A stretch of 64,000 nucleotides of DNA from Haemophilus seminalis (GTDB taxonomy: Bacteria > Pseudomonadota > Gammaproteobacteria > Enterobacterales > Pasteurellaceae). Position 1 is the first letter of the stretch. Each line of letters opens with the position of its first letter. The notes beneath the pieces are model-generated. The model worked only from the letters and a program-made list of their open reading frames with translations, was not told the origin of the DNA and ran no database searches. A program made the translations under genes and the position numbers. The stretch is taken from positions 124,001 to 188,000 of the forward strand of contig NZ_VCED01000003.1 in the NCBI RefSeq assembly GCF_006384255.1. Reading direction: 5' to 3'. Positions 41,980 to 50,535 of this stretch are shown here, one piece after another.

Positions 41980-43029
41980 TTATTTTATTGCTGTAAAGAA
42001 ACGATCAAAACGGAAACCTGTTGGCCATTCATTCGCTTCTTTTTCTAAGCTCATCCAAATATAAGTGGCTTTACCCACAATATTTTTTTCAGGCACAAAG
42101 CCCCAGAAACGGCTATCATCGCTGTGATCGCGATGATCCCCCATCACAAAATACTGCCCTTCTGGCACAAGCCATTCTGCAGTTTGCATACCTTCTTGTG
42201 GGAAAAACTCAGGACCTGAATAACGACGATATTCACTAATTAGTACATTGTGTGTCACATCACCTTTTTCAGTCAATTCTAATTCATTCGGAAAAGCAGG
42301 ATTTGTTGGATTTTGTGTATATTCAAACGCCTTGGTTTCGCAATCAATTTCACAAGGTTTGCCTTCTTTGCCATATACCACTTTTAGCGTTTTTTGTTCC
42401 GGATCAAAAATGACACGATCTCCGCCCTTTCCAACAATACGCTTAATATAATCAACACCAGACATATTATCTTTTGAACTTAACGCTAAATTTTCTGCAA
42501 AAGCCGCTCGCGTTGCCCCAAGACCAGTACGAATTAAAGCTTGTTCAGGTGCCTTGAATACAATGACATCCCCACGTTGAGGTTTATTTCCAGCAATAAT
42601 TGTATTTTGGAAAATAGGATCTTTGATGCCATAAGTATATTTGTTTACGATTAAAAAATCGCCCACTCGTAGGGTTGACTCCATTGAGCCAGAAGGAATT
42701 TGAAATGGTTCAAATAAAAAAGAACGCACTAAGAATACGACAGAAAGTACTGGAAAAAGAGATGATAAAAATTCAGAAGCCTCAGAGACCGGTTCAATTT
42801 TTGCTTTTTCTTCATCTGTTAATGCCTGACCTGAACGCTGTTCAGCACGTGCGATTTTACGATTCCGTTTTGGTGTTACCACAAAATAATGGTAGCACCA
42901 TAAGATCCCTGAAAGTGCGGTCAAAATTAGCAGTACAATACTGAATGTGTTTGGTAATTGGAAATAATCCAATAATTTCCATACTCCAAAACCAACAGCT
43001 AGTAAAATCACAAAAAATAAATTTGACAT
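41980..43029 (-). CDS. lepB: signal peptidase I
   Basis: Removes signal peptides of secreted proteins at the inner membrane. The 349-residue protein has two N-terminal membrane helices. The catalytic Ser is in [15 protein letters not shown] and the general-base Lys in [13 protein letters not shown]. Box [19 protein letters not shown] is intact. The gene order with lepA upstream and rnc downstream is conserved. Confidence 0.97.
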   Translation of the reverse strand: MSNLFFVILLAVGFGVWKLLDYFQLPNTFSIVLLILTALSGILWCYHYFVVTPKRNRKIARAEQRSGQALTDEEKAKIEPVSEASEFLSSLFPVLSVVFLVRSFLFEPFQIPSGSMESTLRVGDFLIVNKYTYGIKDPIFQNTIIAGNKPQRGDVIVFKAPEQALIRTGLGATRAAFAENLALSSKDNMSGVDYIKRIVGKGGDRVIFDPEQKTLKVVYGKEGKPCEIDCETKAFEYTQNPTNPAFPNELELTEKGDVTHNVLISEYRRYSGPEFFPQEGMQTAEWLVPEGQYFVMGDHRDHSDDSRFWGFVPEKNIVGKATYIWMSLEKEANEWPTGFRFDRFFTAIK

Positions 43030-43037
43030 AATTTTCC

Positions 43038-44834
43038 CTATTTATCTTTTCCTACATGTAAAATCGCTAAAAACGCTTCTTGTGGTACTTCTACATTACC
43101 TAAAGACTTCATACGTTTTTTACCTTCTTTCTGTTTCTGTAAGAGTTTTTTCTTACGGCTCACGTCACCACCATAACATTTTGCCAATACGTTTTTACGT
43201 AATTGTTTCACCGTAGAACGAGCGATAATGTGGTTTCCAATCGCGGCTTGAATAGCAATATCAAATTGCTGACGAGGAATTAACTCACGCATTTTTTCAA
43301 CCAATTCACGGCCACGATATTGTGAATTATCTTTATGAACGATTAAAGCCAACGCATCTACTCGTTCGCTGTTAATCATAATATCTACGCGAACCATATC
43401 TGCAGCTTGGAAACGTTTGAAACCGTAATCTAACGAAGCATAACCACGTGATGTTGATTTTAAACGGTCAAAGAAGTCTAGAACAACTTCGCCCATTGGA
43501 ATTTCATAAGTCAGCGCAATCTGATTACCGTGATATACCATATTGGTTTGCACGCCACGTTTTTCTACACAAAGTGTAATAACGTTACCTAAATATTCTT
43601 GCGGCACTAACATATTACATTCTGCAATCGGTTCACGGATTTCAGCAATATTATTAAGCGGAGGCAATTTCGATGGACTATCGACGTAAACAACATCACT
43701 ATTCGTTAATTGCACTTCATAAATTACCGTTGGTGCAGTTGTGATAAGATCTAAATCATACTCACGCTCTAGGCGCTCTTGAATGATTTCCATATGTAAA
43801 AGGCCAAGGAAACCACAACGGAAACCAAAACCAAGTGCGGTAGAGTTTTCTGGCTCATAGAAAAGTGAGGCATCATTTAAACTTAATTTGCCGAGAGCAT
43901 CGCGAAACGCTTCATAATCATCAGAACTTACAGGGAAAAGTCCAGCATAAACCTGCGGTTTTACTTTTTTAAAGCCTGGTAAAACTTCAGTTGCAGGATT
44001 ATGTTGAAGCGTTAAAGTATCCCCAACTGGCGCACCTAAAATATCTTTAATTGCACAAACTACCCAACCAACTTCACCGCATTCTAAAACGGCAGTATCT
44101 TCTTGTTTTGGCGTGAAAATCCCTAAACGGTCTACATTGTAAGTTTGTCCTGTAGACATCACTTTAATTTTATCGCCTTTACGTAATACCCCGTTTTTAA
44201 TGCGAACTAAAGATACCACACCCAAATAGTTATCGAACCAAGAATCAATAATCAATGCTTGTAATGGCGCATTAGGATCGCCTTCCGGTGCAGGAATTTT
44301 TGCAACGATTTCTTCTAATACATCTTCGATACCTACCCCCGTTTTAGCTGAGCATCGAACCGCTTCCATTGCATCAATTCCCACGATATCCTCAATTTCT
44401 TCCGCTACGCGTTCAGGATCTGCAGCAGGCAAGTCGATTTTGTTTAAAATCGGTACCACTTCTAAATCCATTTCGATTGCGGTATAACAGTTTGCTAAGG
44501 TTTGAGCTTCTACTCCTTGACCTGCATCGACCACCAACAAAGCCCCTTCACAAGCAGCAAGAGAGCGAGACACTTCATAGGAAAAGTCCACGTGTCCTGG
44601 TGTATCAATAAAGTTTAATTGATAAGTTTCTCCATCTTTGGCTTTATAATTTAAGGTAACACTTTGTGCTTTGATGGTAATTCCACGCTCACGCTCAAGA
44701 TCCATAGAATCTAGCACTTGCGCTTCCATTTCGCGATCCGAAAGGCCACCACAAGTTTGAATCAAACGGTCAGAAAGCGTTGATTTACCGTGGTCAATAT
44801 GGGCAATAATAGAAAAGTTGCGAATATTCTTCAT
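43038..44834 (-). CDS. lepA: elongation factor 4 (LepA) back-translocating GTPase
   Basis: A ribosome-associated GTPase related to EF-G, influencing translation under stress and initiation. The 598-residue protein shows G1 [15 protein letters not shown]3 DTPGHVDF and G4 [11 protein letters not shown], and the LepA-specific C-terminal domain ([26 protein letters not shown]). Length matches E. coli (599). About 160 bases separate it from grcA, without a clear gene. Confidence 0.98.
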   Translation of the reverse strand: MKNIRNFSIIAHIDHGKSTLSDRLIQTCGGLSDREMEAQVLDSMDLERERGITIKAQSVTLNYKAKDGETYQLNFIDTPGHVDFSYEVSRSLAACEGALLVVDAGQGVEAQTLANCYTAIEMDLEVVPILNKIDLPAADPERVAEEIEDIVGIDAMEAVRCSAKTGVGIEDVLEEIVAKIPAPEGDPNAPLQALIIDSWFDNYLGVVSLVRIKNGVLRKGDKIKVMSTGQTYNVDRLGIFTPKQEDTAVLECGEVGWVVCAIKDILGAPVGDTLTLQHNPATEVLPGFKKVKPQVYAGLFPVSSDDYEAFRDALGKLSLNDASLFYEPENSTALGFGFRCGFLGLLHMEIIQERLEREYDLDLITTAPTVIYEVQLTNSDVVYVDSPSKLPPLNNIAEIREPIAECNMLVPQEYLGNVITLCVEKRGVQTNMVYHGNQIALTYEIPMGEVVLDFFDRLKSTSRGYASLDYGFKRFQAADMVRVDIMINSERVDALALIVHKDNSQYRGRELVEKMRELIPRQQFDIAIQAAIGNHIIARSTVKQLRKNVLAKCYGGDVSRKKKLLQKQKEGKKRMKSLGNVEVPQEAFLAILHVGKDK

Positions 44835-44940
44835 AAAAGATAGTTTTTCTCAAAAAAATCAATAAATTTAACTGGCGGATTGTACCTGAAAAGCATGGAA
44901 ATCGCTAGGGATGAAAGGGAAAAGTACGGTCAAATTTTAG

Positions 44941-44972
44941 ATAAAACAAAACCCCGAATGACTTCAGGGTTT
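44941..44972 (-). terminator. terminator of grcA
   Basis: AAACCC and GAA arms pair with TTC and GGGTTT with one mismatch; on the minus strand the hairpin is followed by a T-rich TTTTGTTTTAT stretch. Confidence 0.75.
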
Positions 44973-44993
44973 CTTTTTTCATTCAAACTGAAA

Positions 44994-45377
44994 TTATAGG
45001 CTTTCAGTGAAAGTACGAGTGATAACGTCGCGTTGTTGTTCTGGCGTTAAAGAGTTGAAACGTACTGCGTAACCAGAAACACGGATAGTTAATTGTGGAT
45101 ATTTATCCGGGTTGTTTACCGCATCTTCTAAAGTTTCACGACGTAATACATTTACGTTTAAGTGTTGACCGCCTTCAACTTTTACAGTTGGTGCTACATT
45201 TACTGGTAATTCACGGTATTCGATTTGACCTAATTCGCTCACTGCAACAACTTGGTCTTCAGTAAATTCGCCTTTTGCACATAAACAACGTGCTTCATTT
45301 TTTTCGCTGTCTAATAACCAGAATGAATTAAGTAAATTGTCATTTGCTGCTTGAGTAATTTGAATACCTTTAATCAT
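44994..45377 (-). CDS. grcA: autonomous glycyl radical cofactor GrcA (YfiD)
   Basis: A 127-residue spare C-terminal domain of pyruvate formate-lyase that can restore an oxidatively cleaved enzyme. The glycyl radical site is [17 protein letters not shown] near residue 102, and the domain's [19 protein letters not shown] segment is present. Such genes are strongly induced without oxygen by FNR, and FNR-like half-sites occur in the 266-base upstream region. Confidence 0.96.
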   Translation of the reverse strand: MIKGIQITQAANDNLLNSFWLLDSEKNEARCLCAKGEFTEDQVVAVSELGQIEYRELPVNVAPTVKVEGGQHLNVNVLRRETLEDAVNNPDKYPQLTIRVSGYAVRFNSLTPEQQRDVITRTFTESL

Positions 45378-45507
45378 AATAGCCTCCTAATTGGCATTGA
45401 ATAATCATAAAAACTGTATAAATTTTATCAAATAATTTGAAGGTTTCAAATTATTTTAGATTTTTTTGATAAAGAACAGGTTATCTTTTTAGGATAATTT
45501 TAAAAAC

Positions 45508-45521
45508 TTGATCTAAATTAA
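45508..45521. promoter_or_regulatory. FNR-like site between grcA and ung
   Basis: TTGAT, CTAA, then ATTAA matches the FNR consensus TTGAT-N4-ATCAA at nine of ten positions. It lies 131 bases upstream of grcA. Other TTGAT half-sites are nearby, which fits the tandem-site FNR control known for yfiD. Confidence 0.5.
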
Positions 45522-45643
45522 GTTTTAGTCATTTCTATAGTGGTTTATCTAAAACTGTTTAACATTAATTTAACTTTTAAGCTTTTTATTGCCTTAATTT
45601 TTTTGTTTATAATAAGAATAAACTTATTAATAGGATCACAATA

Positions 45644-46303
45644 ATGAAAACCTGGACAGATGTTATTGGAAAAGAAAAAGAACAACCTTACTTTCAACAT
45701 GCGCTACAACAGGTTCATCTTGCAAGAGCAAGCGGGAAAACGATTTATCCCCCACAAGAAGATGTATTTAATGCATTTAAATATACCGTTTTTGAAGATG
45801 TGAAAGTAGTGATTTTAGGTCAGGATCCCTACCATGGTCCAAACCAAGCTCATGGATTGGCTTTTTCGGTAAAACCTGAAGTAGCCATCCCCCCTTCCTT
45901 ATTAAATATGTATAAAGAACTCACACAAGATATTTCTGGATTTCAAATGCCATCACATGGTTATTTAGTTAAATGGGCAGAACAAGGGGTATTGCTACTT
46001 AACACTGTGCTTACCGTGGAGCGTGGCATGGCACATTCACATGCTAATTTTGGCTGGGAAACGTTTACTGATCGTGTTATTACGGCGCTTAATGAACATC
46101 GTGAAAAACTCGTATTTTTACTTTGGGGTAGTCACGCACAAAAAAAAGGGCAAATTATTGACCGCACTCGTCACCTTGTTTTAACGGCTCCGCATCCTTC
46201 TCCTTTGTCAGCACATAGAGGTTTCTTTGGCTGTCATCATTTTTCTAAAACGAATACATATTTAGAAGAAAATGGGATAAATCCCATTGATTGGCAGATT
46301 TAA
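45644..46303 (+). CDS. ung: uracil-DNA glycosylase
   Basis: Removes uracil from DNA to start base-excision repair. The catalytic Asp lies in [20 protein letters not shown] and the second motif is [17 protein letters not shown]. The 219-residue length is standard. It has an AGGA ribosome binding site. It diverges from grcA and converges on priC. Confidence 0.98.
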   Translation: MKTWTDVIGKEKEQPYFQHALQQVHLARASGKTIYPPQEDVFNAFKYTVFEDVKVVILGQDPYHGPNQAHGLAFSVKPEVAIPPSLLNMYKELTQDISGFQMPSHGYLVKWAEQGVLLLNTVLTVERGMAHSHANFGWETFTDRVITALNEHREKLVFLLWGSHAQKKGQIIDRTRHLVLTAPHPSPLSAHRGFFGCHHFSKTNTYLEENGINPIDWQI

Positions 46304-46317
46304 TATGATAATCGCTA

Positions 46318-46896
46318 TTATAAAGTATGGTTTTCTTGTTCTTCTTTGAATGCTAAATATTCTTCTAATAGATATATCGCATCTTGGCATTTTTGATGGC
46401 GTTGTTTATAACGTTCTGCAAGCTGTGTATGGAGAATCGCATCATCAGGAAGGGGAGATGTTCGTGCCAAATCACATTGTTCCTGGTAAAGTTTATTTAG
46501 TTTTTCTAATGCTTCATAATATTTTTCTAGACGTTCTCTTGGCGGTAACCTGTGAATGTTATGTTGTGGACTTTTAACGGGCGCGAATATAGCTGATGAG
46601 GATTGAGTATTTAACGTATTTTTTTTGCGTGCTAATGCTTCTGAAAGCACCGTACACTGAGCCACTAAACGTTCTGCTAGATAGGCATAGTGAGTGGGAA
46701 TGTCCGATTCTAACATTTTAATCTTATCAAGCGTTTGGTTTAGCTCAGTTAGATAAAAACCGACAGTTTGCCCGTGCTCACTAAATAAAGAGCGGTCAAA
46801 TCTAGCAAAGATTTTTTCTTCACGTTGAGGTAAATAATCTTGATAAAGGTGCTGGACTTTTTGTTCCAGACGTTGAATAAGTAATTGAATCGTCAT
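46318..46896 (-). CDS. priC: primosomal replication protein PriC
   Basis: An accessory factor for replication restart at gapped forks, acting with PriA or Rep to load DnaB. The 192-residue protein is mostly helical and charged. The C-terminal half carries the PriC-like segment LPPRERLEKYYEALEKLNKLYQEQ. The call rests on overall pattern and length and not on a catalytic motif. The ATG is directly beside the yuiF terminator, whose G-run provides its likely ribosome binding site. Confidence 0.75.
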   Translation of the reverse strand: MTIQLLIQRLEQKVQHLYQDYLPQREEKIFARFDRSLFSEHGQTVGFYLTELNQTLDKIKMLESDIPTHYAYLAERLVAQCTVLSEALARKKNTLNTQSSSAIFAPVKSPQHNIHRLPPRERLEKYYEALEKLNKLYQEQCDLARTSPLPDDAILHTQLAERYKQRHQKCQDAIYLLEEYLAFKEEQENHTL

Positions 46897-46898
46897 AA

Positions 46899-46919
46899 AA
46901 ATCCCCCAAAGGGGGATTA
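46899..46919 (-). terminator. terminator of the YuiF-family permease gene
   Basis: AATCCCCC pairs with GGGGGATT around an AAA loop. On the minus strand a T-run follows and runs straight into the priC ATG at 46896. The GGGGGA of the 3' arm would also be the priC ribosome binding site. Confidence 0.85.
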
Positions 46920-46925
46920 TAATCG

Positions 46926-48278
46926 CTAAAGATACATGGCTGCAATCCAGCCAAACACTAATAATGGAATATTATAGTGAATAAAGGTTGGAACAACGGA
47001 ATCCCAAATATGATCGTGTTTGCCATCCATATTTAATCCTGATGTTGGACCCAATGTTGAATCAGAGGCAGGGGAGCCCGCATCTCCTAAGGCGGCTGCA
47101 ACACCTACAATAGCTACAGTGGCTAATGGAGAAAAACCGAAAGATAAACAAAGTGGCACATAAATGGAAGTAATAATCGGCACTGTAGAGAATGACGACC
47201 CAATTCCCATCGTAATTAATAACCCGACTAGTAACATTAGAAACGCCGCTAACCCTTTGCTCTGTACCGCACCATTACTTAAACCTTGAACCAAATCCGT
47301 GACGCCTGTTGTTGCATTAATGACATTCGCAAAACCAGATGCGGCAATCATCACAAAGCCGATCATCGCCATTAGATGTAACCCTTTTTGAAAAATATCA
47401 TTACTTTCTTTCAGTTTAAAAATACCAAATACAGCAAAAATAATTAACCCGACTAGCCCACCAATAATAGTTGAACTTGTCATTAATTGCGTGGTAAATG
47501 TGGCTATAATCGCAATGACACTAGCAATAATTTGTCTTGATTTAATGTTTGCAATGTGAGCTTCAATTTCTTTTGTAGTTGGTTCTTCAATAGTAACATC
47601 ATATTCACGTGGCTTACGATAACTAATAAATACAGCAATAAACAGGCCTAAAATCATACCGCTTACAGGCAAGAGCATCGCAAGAGAAACTTGTGCAACA
47701 TCAGTATGTAATCCGAGAGCTTCACCCGCTTGATTAATATTTTTTACCAAAATACTTTCAATAAAAATTTTACCGAAACCAACGGGAAGCAACATATAAG
47801 TAGCGGTTAACCCAAAGGTGAGTACACAAGCGATAGCACGGCGATCGATTTTTAAACGATTAAAAATAGAAAGTAGTGGCGGCACAACAATAGGAATAAA
47901 GGCAATATGTACGGGAAGAAGATTTTGTGATGAAATGGCAAATAAGGCGAGCACCCCAAAAATAAAATATTTAAACCATACTAAGTTGCTAGAAGTAGGC
48001 GTTTTATTCATTTTGGTAATAATTTTATAAGCAATTAAATCAGTGATACCAGATTTAGAAATCGCAATAGCAAACGCACCAAGCATCGCATAATTCATCG
48101 CCACCTCAGCACCACCACCTAAGCCACCAGTGAAGGTTTCAATAGTTTTACTTAAACTTAGATCACCGCAAAGCCCAGCTGTGAGAGAGGCAATCACAAG
48201 AGCAATAATTACATTAATACGCAGTAAGCTAAGAGTGAGCAAAACAATGATCGAAATAACAACAGGATTTGATAACAT
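46926..48278 (-). CDS. yuiF: YuiF-family permease, predicted histidine transporter
   Basis: A 450-residue inner-membrane protein of the Na+/H+ antiporter (NhaC-like, YuiF) family, with eleven or twelve hydrophobic segments. Near the C-terminus it has GDAGSPASDSTLGPTSGLNMDGKHDHIWDS-type polar sequence in a loop. Its substrate is inferred from regulation: the gene is preceded by a complete histidine attenuator (leader peptide with five consecutive His codons and alternative hairpins). YuiF homologues with His attenuators are known in related bacteria and are regarded as predicted histidine permeases. Confidence 0.85.
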   Translation of the reverse strand: MLSNPVVISIIVLLTLSLLRINVIIALVIASLTAGLCGDLSLSKTIETFTGGLGGGAEVAMNYAMLGAFAIAISKSGITDLIAYKIITKMNKTPTSSNLVWFKYFIFGVLALFAISSQNLLPVHIAFIPIVVPPLLSIFNRLKIDRRAIACVLTFGLTATYMLLPVGFGKIFIESILVKNINQAGEALGLHTDVAQVSLAMLLPVSGMILGLFIAVFISYRKPREYDVTIEEPTTKEIEAHIANIKSRQIIASVIAIIATFTTQLMTSSTIIGGLVGLIIFAVFGIFKLKESNDIFQKGLHLMAMIGFVMIAASGFANVINATTGVTDLVQGLSNGAVQSKGLAAFLMLLVGLLITMGIGSSFSTVPIITSIYVPLCLSFGFSPLATVAIVGVAAALGDAGSPASDSTLGPTSGLNMDGKHDHIWDSVVPTFIHYNIPLLVFGWIAAMYL

Positions 48279-48317
48279 TTTGTTTTTCCTTATAAATTAA
48301 ATAGTGAATACTGTACT

Positions 48318-48356
48318 TTAAAAATTTGATGTATTGAATAAATAATGATGTTGCAT
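48318..48356 (-). CDS. possible 12-residue peptide between the His attenuator and yuiF
   Basis: ATG at 48356-48354 is preceded by a strong ribosome binding site (AAAGGAGA) at a good distance. The frame reads MQHHYLFNTSNF and stops 36 bases before yuiF. It contains two more adjacent His codons. It may be a second leader peptide or a translational-coupling cistron; or the binding site may be a relic of an earlier start codon. No protein evidence is possible for so short a frame. Confidence 0.45.
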   Translation of the reverse strand: MQHHYLFNTSNF

Positions 48357-48378
48357 AGTATAATCTCCTTTTATCGCC

Positions 48379-48415
48379 ATAAAATAAAACCCCTCGAAAG
48401 TTGCCTTCCGAGGGG
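48379..48415 (-). terminator. attenuator terminator of the yuiF histidine leader
   Basis: CCCCTCG and CGAGGGG form a GC-rich stem (48390-48396 with 48409-48415), extended by AG/CT, with a short loop. On the minus strand a TTTTATTTTAT run follows. Part of its 5' arm (48405-48412) can instead pair with 48439-48446. Confidence 0.92.
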
Positions 48416-48459
48416 TAACATTTAGATTATCCTGTCAGCTCGGAAGAAATCTTCCAAGC
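48405..48459 (-). promoter_or_regulatory. histidine attenuator alternative hairpins
   Basis: On the minus strand, segment 1 (48450-48459) pairs with segment 2 (48438-48447) as GCTTGGAAGA / TCTTCCGAGC. Segment 2 also pairs with segment 3 (48405-48412) through CTTCCGAG / CTCGGAAG, the antiterminator. Segment 3 pairs with 4 in the terminator. This is the classical his attenuator design. Confidence 0.88.
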
Positions 48460-48482
48460 ACACCAAAAACCTGAAAGATTAT

Positions 48483-48524
48483 TCAGTTAAAATGGTGATG
48501 ATGGTGACGACGGATAATAAACAT
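48483..48524 (-). CDS. histidine attenuator leader peptide
   Basis: The 13-codon frame MFIIRRHHHHHFN has five consecutive His codons (CAC/CAT) and ends with TGA. GGAG lies about 7 bases before the ATG. A ribosome stalled on His codons when charged histidine tRNA is scarce would favour the antiterminator and so yuiF expression. Confidence 0.93.
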   Translation of the reverse strand: MFIIRRHHHHHFN

Positions 48525-48598
48525 ATTAAATCTCCAAATAGATACTAGTCGCCAAGTTACTGGAAAAATAAGGAGAATGCAACAAGTTTTTATATTTT

Positions 48599-49138
48599 TT
48601 ATGGGAATGGATATTTTATAGGTACTATTTTGGCACTAATAATTTCATAGAATTTTTGATGAATAGCTGCGAATGAGCCTATTAACCCTTTAAATTTATA
48701 AGTTTTTTCTGTTATATCCTCATTTGAAATGATATAAAGATTACACATTAACTTTTGAAGCTTTTCGATAACTAAGTTTGCTTGTGATTTTCTTTCATGA
48801 CTTTCAAATTTAAAAGGCGTTGTGACAATAATGTAAGGCTTGATATTGAGCAAATTGGCTATTTCTGTTAGCTCGATTACTAATTGACTACCCGTTTTTC
48901 CACCTAGACCTGCCAGTATAAAGCAAGGTTTAGCATCAAATAATATGCCTTTCAAAAATGGAACACGATAGTTTTTTTGCATTTCGTTTAAGGAAAAAGT
49001 ATTTTCTATTTGATATTCCTTTTCATTTTTTGATGAAAGATTCATTGAATAATATTCAACTCGTGGTAAATTGAGTTGTTGTAAATAATCTACTATGTTA
49101 TTACCGCATTTTCCGCAACCTATAATTTTTATAGACAT
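48599..49138 (-). CDS. small divergent FtsZ/tubulin-like GTPase-domain protein
   Basis: A 179-residue protein whose sequence follows the FtsZ GTPase domain in order. IKIIGCGKCGNNIVDYL at the start matches the FtsZ N-terminal Rossmann loop. ILAGLGGKTGSQLVIELTEIA matches the tubulin/FtsZ GGGTGTG signature with Lys and Ser substitutions. IIVTTPFKFESHERKSQANLVIEKLQKLMCNLYIISNEDI matches the FtsZ TKPFxFEG...LxxxVDxxITIPNDxL segment. It lacks the C-terminal activation domain, where the polymer-contact T7 loop lies, and the FtsA/ZipA-binding tail. So it is not the cell-division FtsZ. Role unknown. It is the last gene of the accessory cassette; its ribosome binding site is in a hairpin. Confidence 0.75.
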   Translation of the reverse strand: MSIKIIGCGKCGNNIVDYLQQLNLPRVEYYSMNLSSKNEKEYQIENTFSLNEMQKNYRVPFLKGILFDAKPCFILAGLGGKTGSQLVIELTEIANLLNIKPYIIVTTPFKFESHERKSQANLVIEKLQKLMCNLYIISNEDITEKTYKFKGLIGSFAAIHQKFYEIISAKIVPIKYPFP

Positions 49139-49140
49139 AA

Positions 49141-49172
49141 AAACTCCTTTACTTTATTCAGTAAAGGAGTTT
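49141..49172 (-). promoter_or_regulatory. hairpin hiding the ribosome binding site of the FtsZ-like gene
   Basis: AAACTCCTTTACT (49141-49153) and its exact complement (49160-49172) form a 13-bp stem with a 6-base loop. In the minus-strand transcript the 3' arm contains AAAGGAG, ending about 5 bases before the ATG at 49138. The only good ribosome binding site is thus fully paired. Confidence 0.85.
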
Positions 49173-49183
49173 ATGAGATTCCT

Positions 49184-49200
49184 ATGTAGGGTTGGTTCGC
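49184..49200 (-). promoter_or_regulatory. shared promoter element, copy 1 (FtsZ-like gene)
   Basis: On the minus strand this reads GCGAACCAACCCTACA, differing at two positions from the copy ahead of the 349-residue gene. It lies 46-62 bases upstream of the FtsZ-like start. A CATAAA sequence follows 15 bases after ACCAAC. Confidence 0.75.
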
Positions 49201-49220
49201 ATATTATTATATTTAATTTT

Positions 49221-49267
49221 TTTATAATAAAAAGGCGATCATTATTTGTAAAACTTAAAGAAAATTA
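49221..49267. repeat. 47-bp degenerate intergenic repeat, copy 1
   Basis: Begins TTTATAATAAAAAGGCGATCATT and continues as a T-rich, then A-rich stretch. It is closely similar to 50376-50424, which lies at a comparable place in the next intergenic gap of the cassette. Confidence 0.7.
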
Positions 49268-49307
49268 TCTGCTCTTTTATTAATAATATTTATTGGGTTG
49301 TATAGAT

Positions 49308-50357
49308 TTAATTAATCACAATTTTGATGTTTTTATTATCTAAAGTTCTTACAATATATTCATATAATCCTAAATCGCTTAATGAAAATTTTTTGTTTGA
49401 ATTTTCTTTAGATAAATTGATTCTTATTTCCTTTAGATTTGGCAATAATGACAATTCATTTTCAATATCACTTGTTGAATATCCTATATTAAACAATGGA
49501 ATATATTGGCTATTGCGAGGTGCTTTAAGAAAAAACTCGCTAATATCAAATGTTTTTTTTATATAGATTTGTCGGTAAAATTCTGAGGTTGGGTTTATTT
49601 CTAAATATTCTATTTTGTTTAATAGGCTAACTGGAATATCTAGATCTTTCATATATTCACCCGCTTTTTCTCTATCTAATCCATATAATGGATTCAAAAA
49701 ATATTTTTTATATTCTTCTCTAAATATTTCAAGGAAAAACTTTGGTTTTAGAGTTTCATCTTTAAACATTAATTGATTAATTACTGCGAGCTTCAAACCA
49801 ATATCCTGAAATTTAACACTTGGTATCTGATTTAAATCATAAATTGGATTTTCTTGACGCTTACGAATACGCTCAACTTCTTTAATAATATAAAGAAGAC
49901 GTGATGTTTGTTGTAAGCCAGGTAATGTTTCCGCAATAAATCGCAAGTAATCAATTGTTCTTCCCTTTGTTTGAGTAAGTTCAAAAATATTTAGGGGATC
50001 CTCTGCATGAATATAATCCCAAGCATCTGCGCCTTCAAAAATATATAATGTCAAACGAATAAATTCATTTTTTTGTTCATCTGTCCATTCCAACGCTCTT
50101 TTAGGTAAAGTTTTTTTCAATTCTTGATAAAATTCTTCTGTCTCAAGTAAATTTGGTGTTCCGCCTTTAGCTAACTTCATTGCAGGATCGGGTTCTTCTT
50201 TCATAGCGCGTCTTGCTTCTTTTTCTCTGCAATTATTTTCCCAATATTCCTCGCTTTCTGAAGATTCTTGTTTTTTATCTTGAATTAATTCATAAATTTT
50301 CTTTGCACCAAAAGCTAATACGCCAGCTCCAGCAAGTTTTAAAATGTTACCTAACAT
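49308..50357 (-). CDS. anchored protein of unknown function
   Basis: I do not recognise this 349-residue protein. The N-terminus is a hydrophobic segment (LKLAGAGVLAFGAKKIYELI) that may be a membrane anchor or an amphipathic helix. A highly charged stretch follows (residues 27-60, rich in Glu and Lys). The remainder is mostly helical with clusters of Phe, Tyr and Leu and ends with leucine/isoleucine-spaced strands (SLLPNLKEIRINLS). It is AT-rich. It lies between the HEPN-like gene and the FtsZ-like gene, with its own copy of the shared promoter element about 143 bases upstream. Confidence 0.7.
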   Translation of the reverse strand: MLGNILKLAGAGVLAFGAKKIYELIQDKKQESSESEEYWENNCREKEARRAMKEEPDPAMKLAKGGTPNLLETEEFYQELKKTLPKRALEWTDEQKNEFIRLTLYIFEGADAWDYIHAEDPLNIFELTQTKGRTIDYLRFIAETLPGLQQTSRLLYIIKEVERIRKRQENPIYDLNQIPSVKFQDIGLKLAVINQLMFKDETLKPKFFLEIFREEYKKYFLNPLYGLDREKAGEYMKDLDIPVSLLNKIEYLEINPTSEFYRQIYIKKTFDISEFFLKAPRNSQYIPLFNIGYSTSDIENELSLLPNLKEIRINLSKENSNKKFSLSDLGLYEYIVRTLDNKNIKIVIN

Positions 50358-50375
50358 AACTATTATCCTATTGAA

Positions 50376-50424
50376 TTTATAATAAAAAAGGCGATCATTC
50401 CCTGAAAAAACTTACAGAAAATGA
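50376..50424. repeat. 47-bp degenerate intergenic repeat, copy 2
   Basis: Begins TTTATAATAAAAAAGGCGATC and parallels 49221-49267 with one inserted A and scattered changes. It runs into an uptake signal core (ACCGCACTT). Confidence 0.7.
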
Positions 50425-50454
50425 CCGCACTTGTATTAAGACCTAAGGAGGGCA

Positions 50455-50478
50455 ATCTGAAATTTCGTCAGATTGGTG
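50455..50478 (-). terminator. hairpin downstream of the HEPN-like gene
   Basis: CAATCTGA and TCAGATTG pair around a 7-base loop. No strong T-run follows, so it may be a weak terminator or a leader hairpin of the next gene. Confidence 0.45.
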
Positions 50479-50498
50479 AGGATTATAGTGAGCTAGAT

Positions 50499-50520
50499 TG
50501 CAAGGTTGGTTCGCAAATTA
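50499..50520 (-). promoter_or_regulatory. shared promoter element, copy 2 (349-residue gene)
   Basis: On the minus strand it reads GCGAACCAACCTTGCA. TATAAT follows 17 bases after ACCAAC, a good minus-10 position, so the element would cover the minus-35 region. It lies about 143 bases before the start of the 349-residue gene. Confidence 0.75.
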
Positions 50521-50535
50521 CAGTAAGAAATAAGT

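Noticed and set aside
50499-50520. GGTTGGTTCG as the T arm of a tRNA or an att site
   Set aside because: No cloverleaf can be formed around any of the three copies, no integrase gene is present, and position upstream of genes fits a promoter element better.
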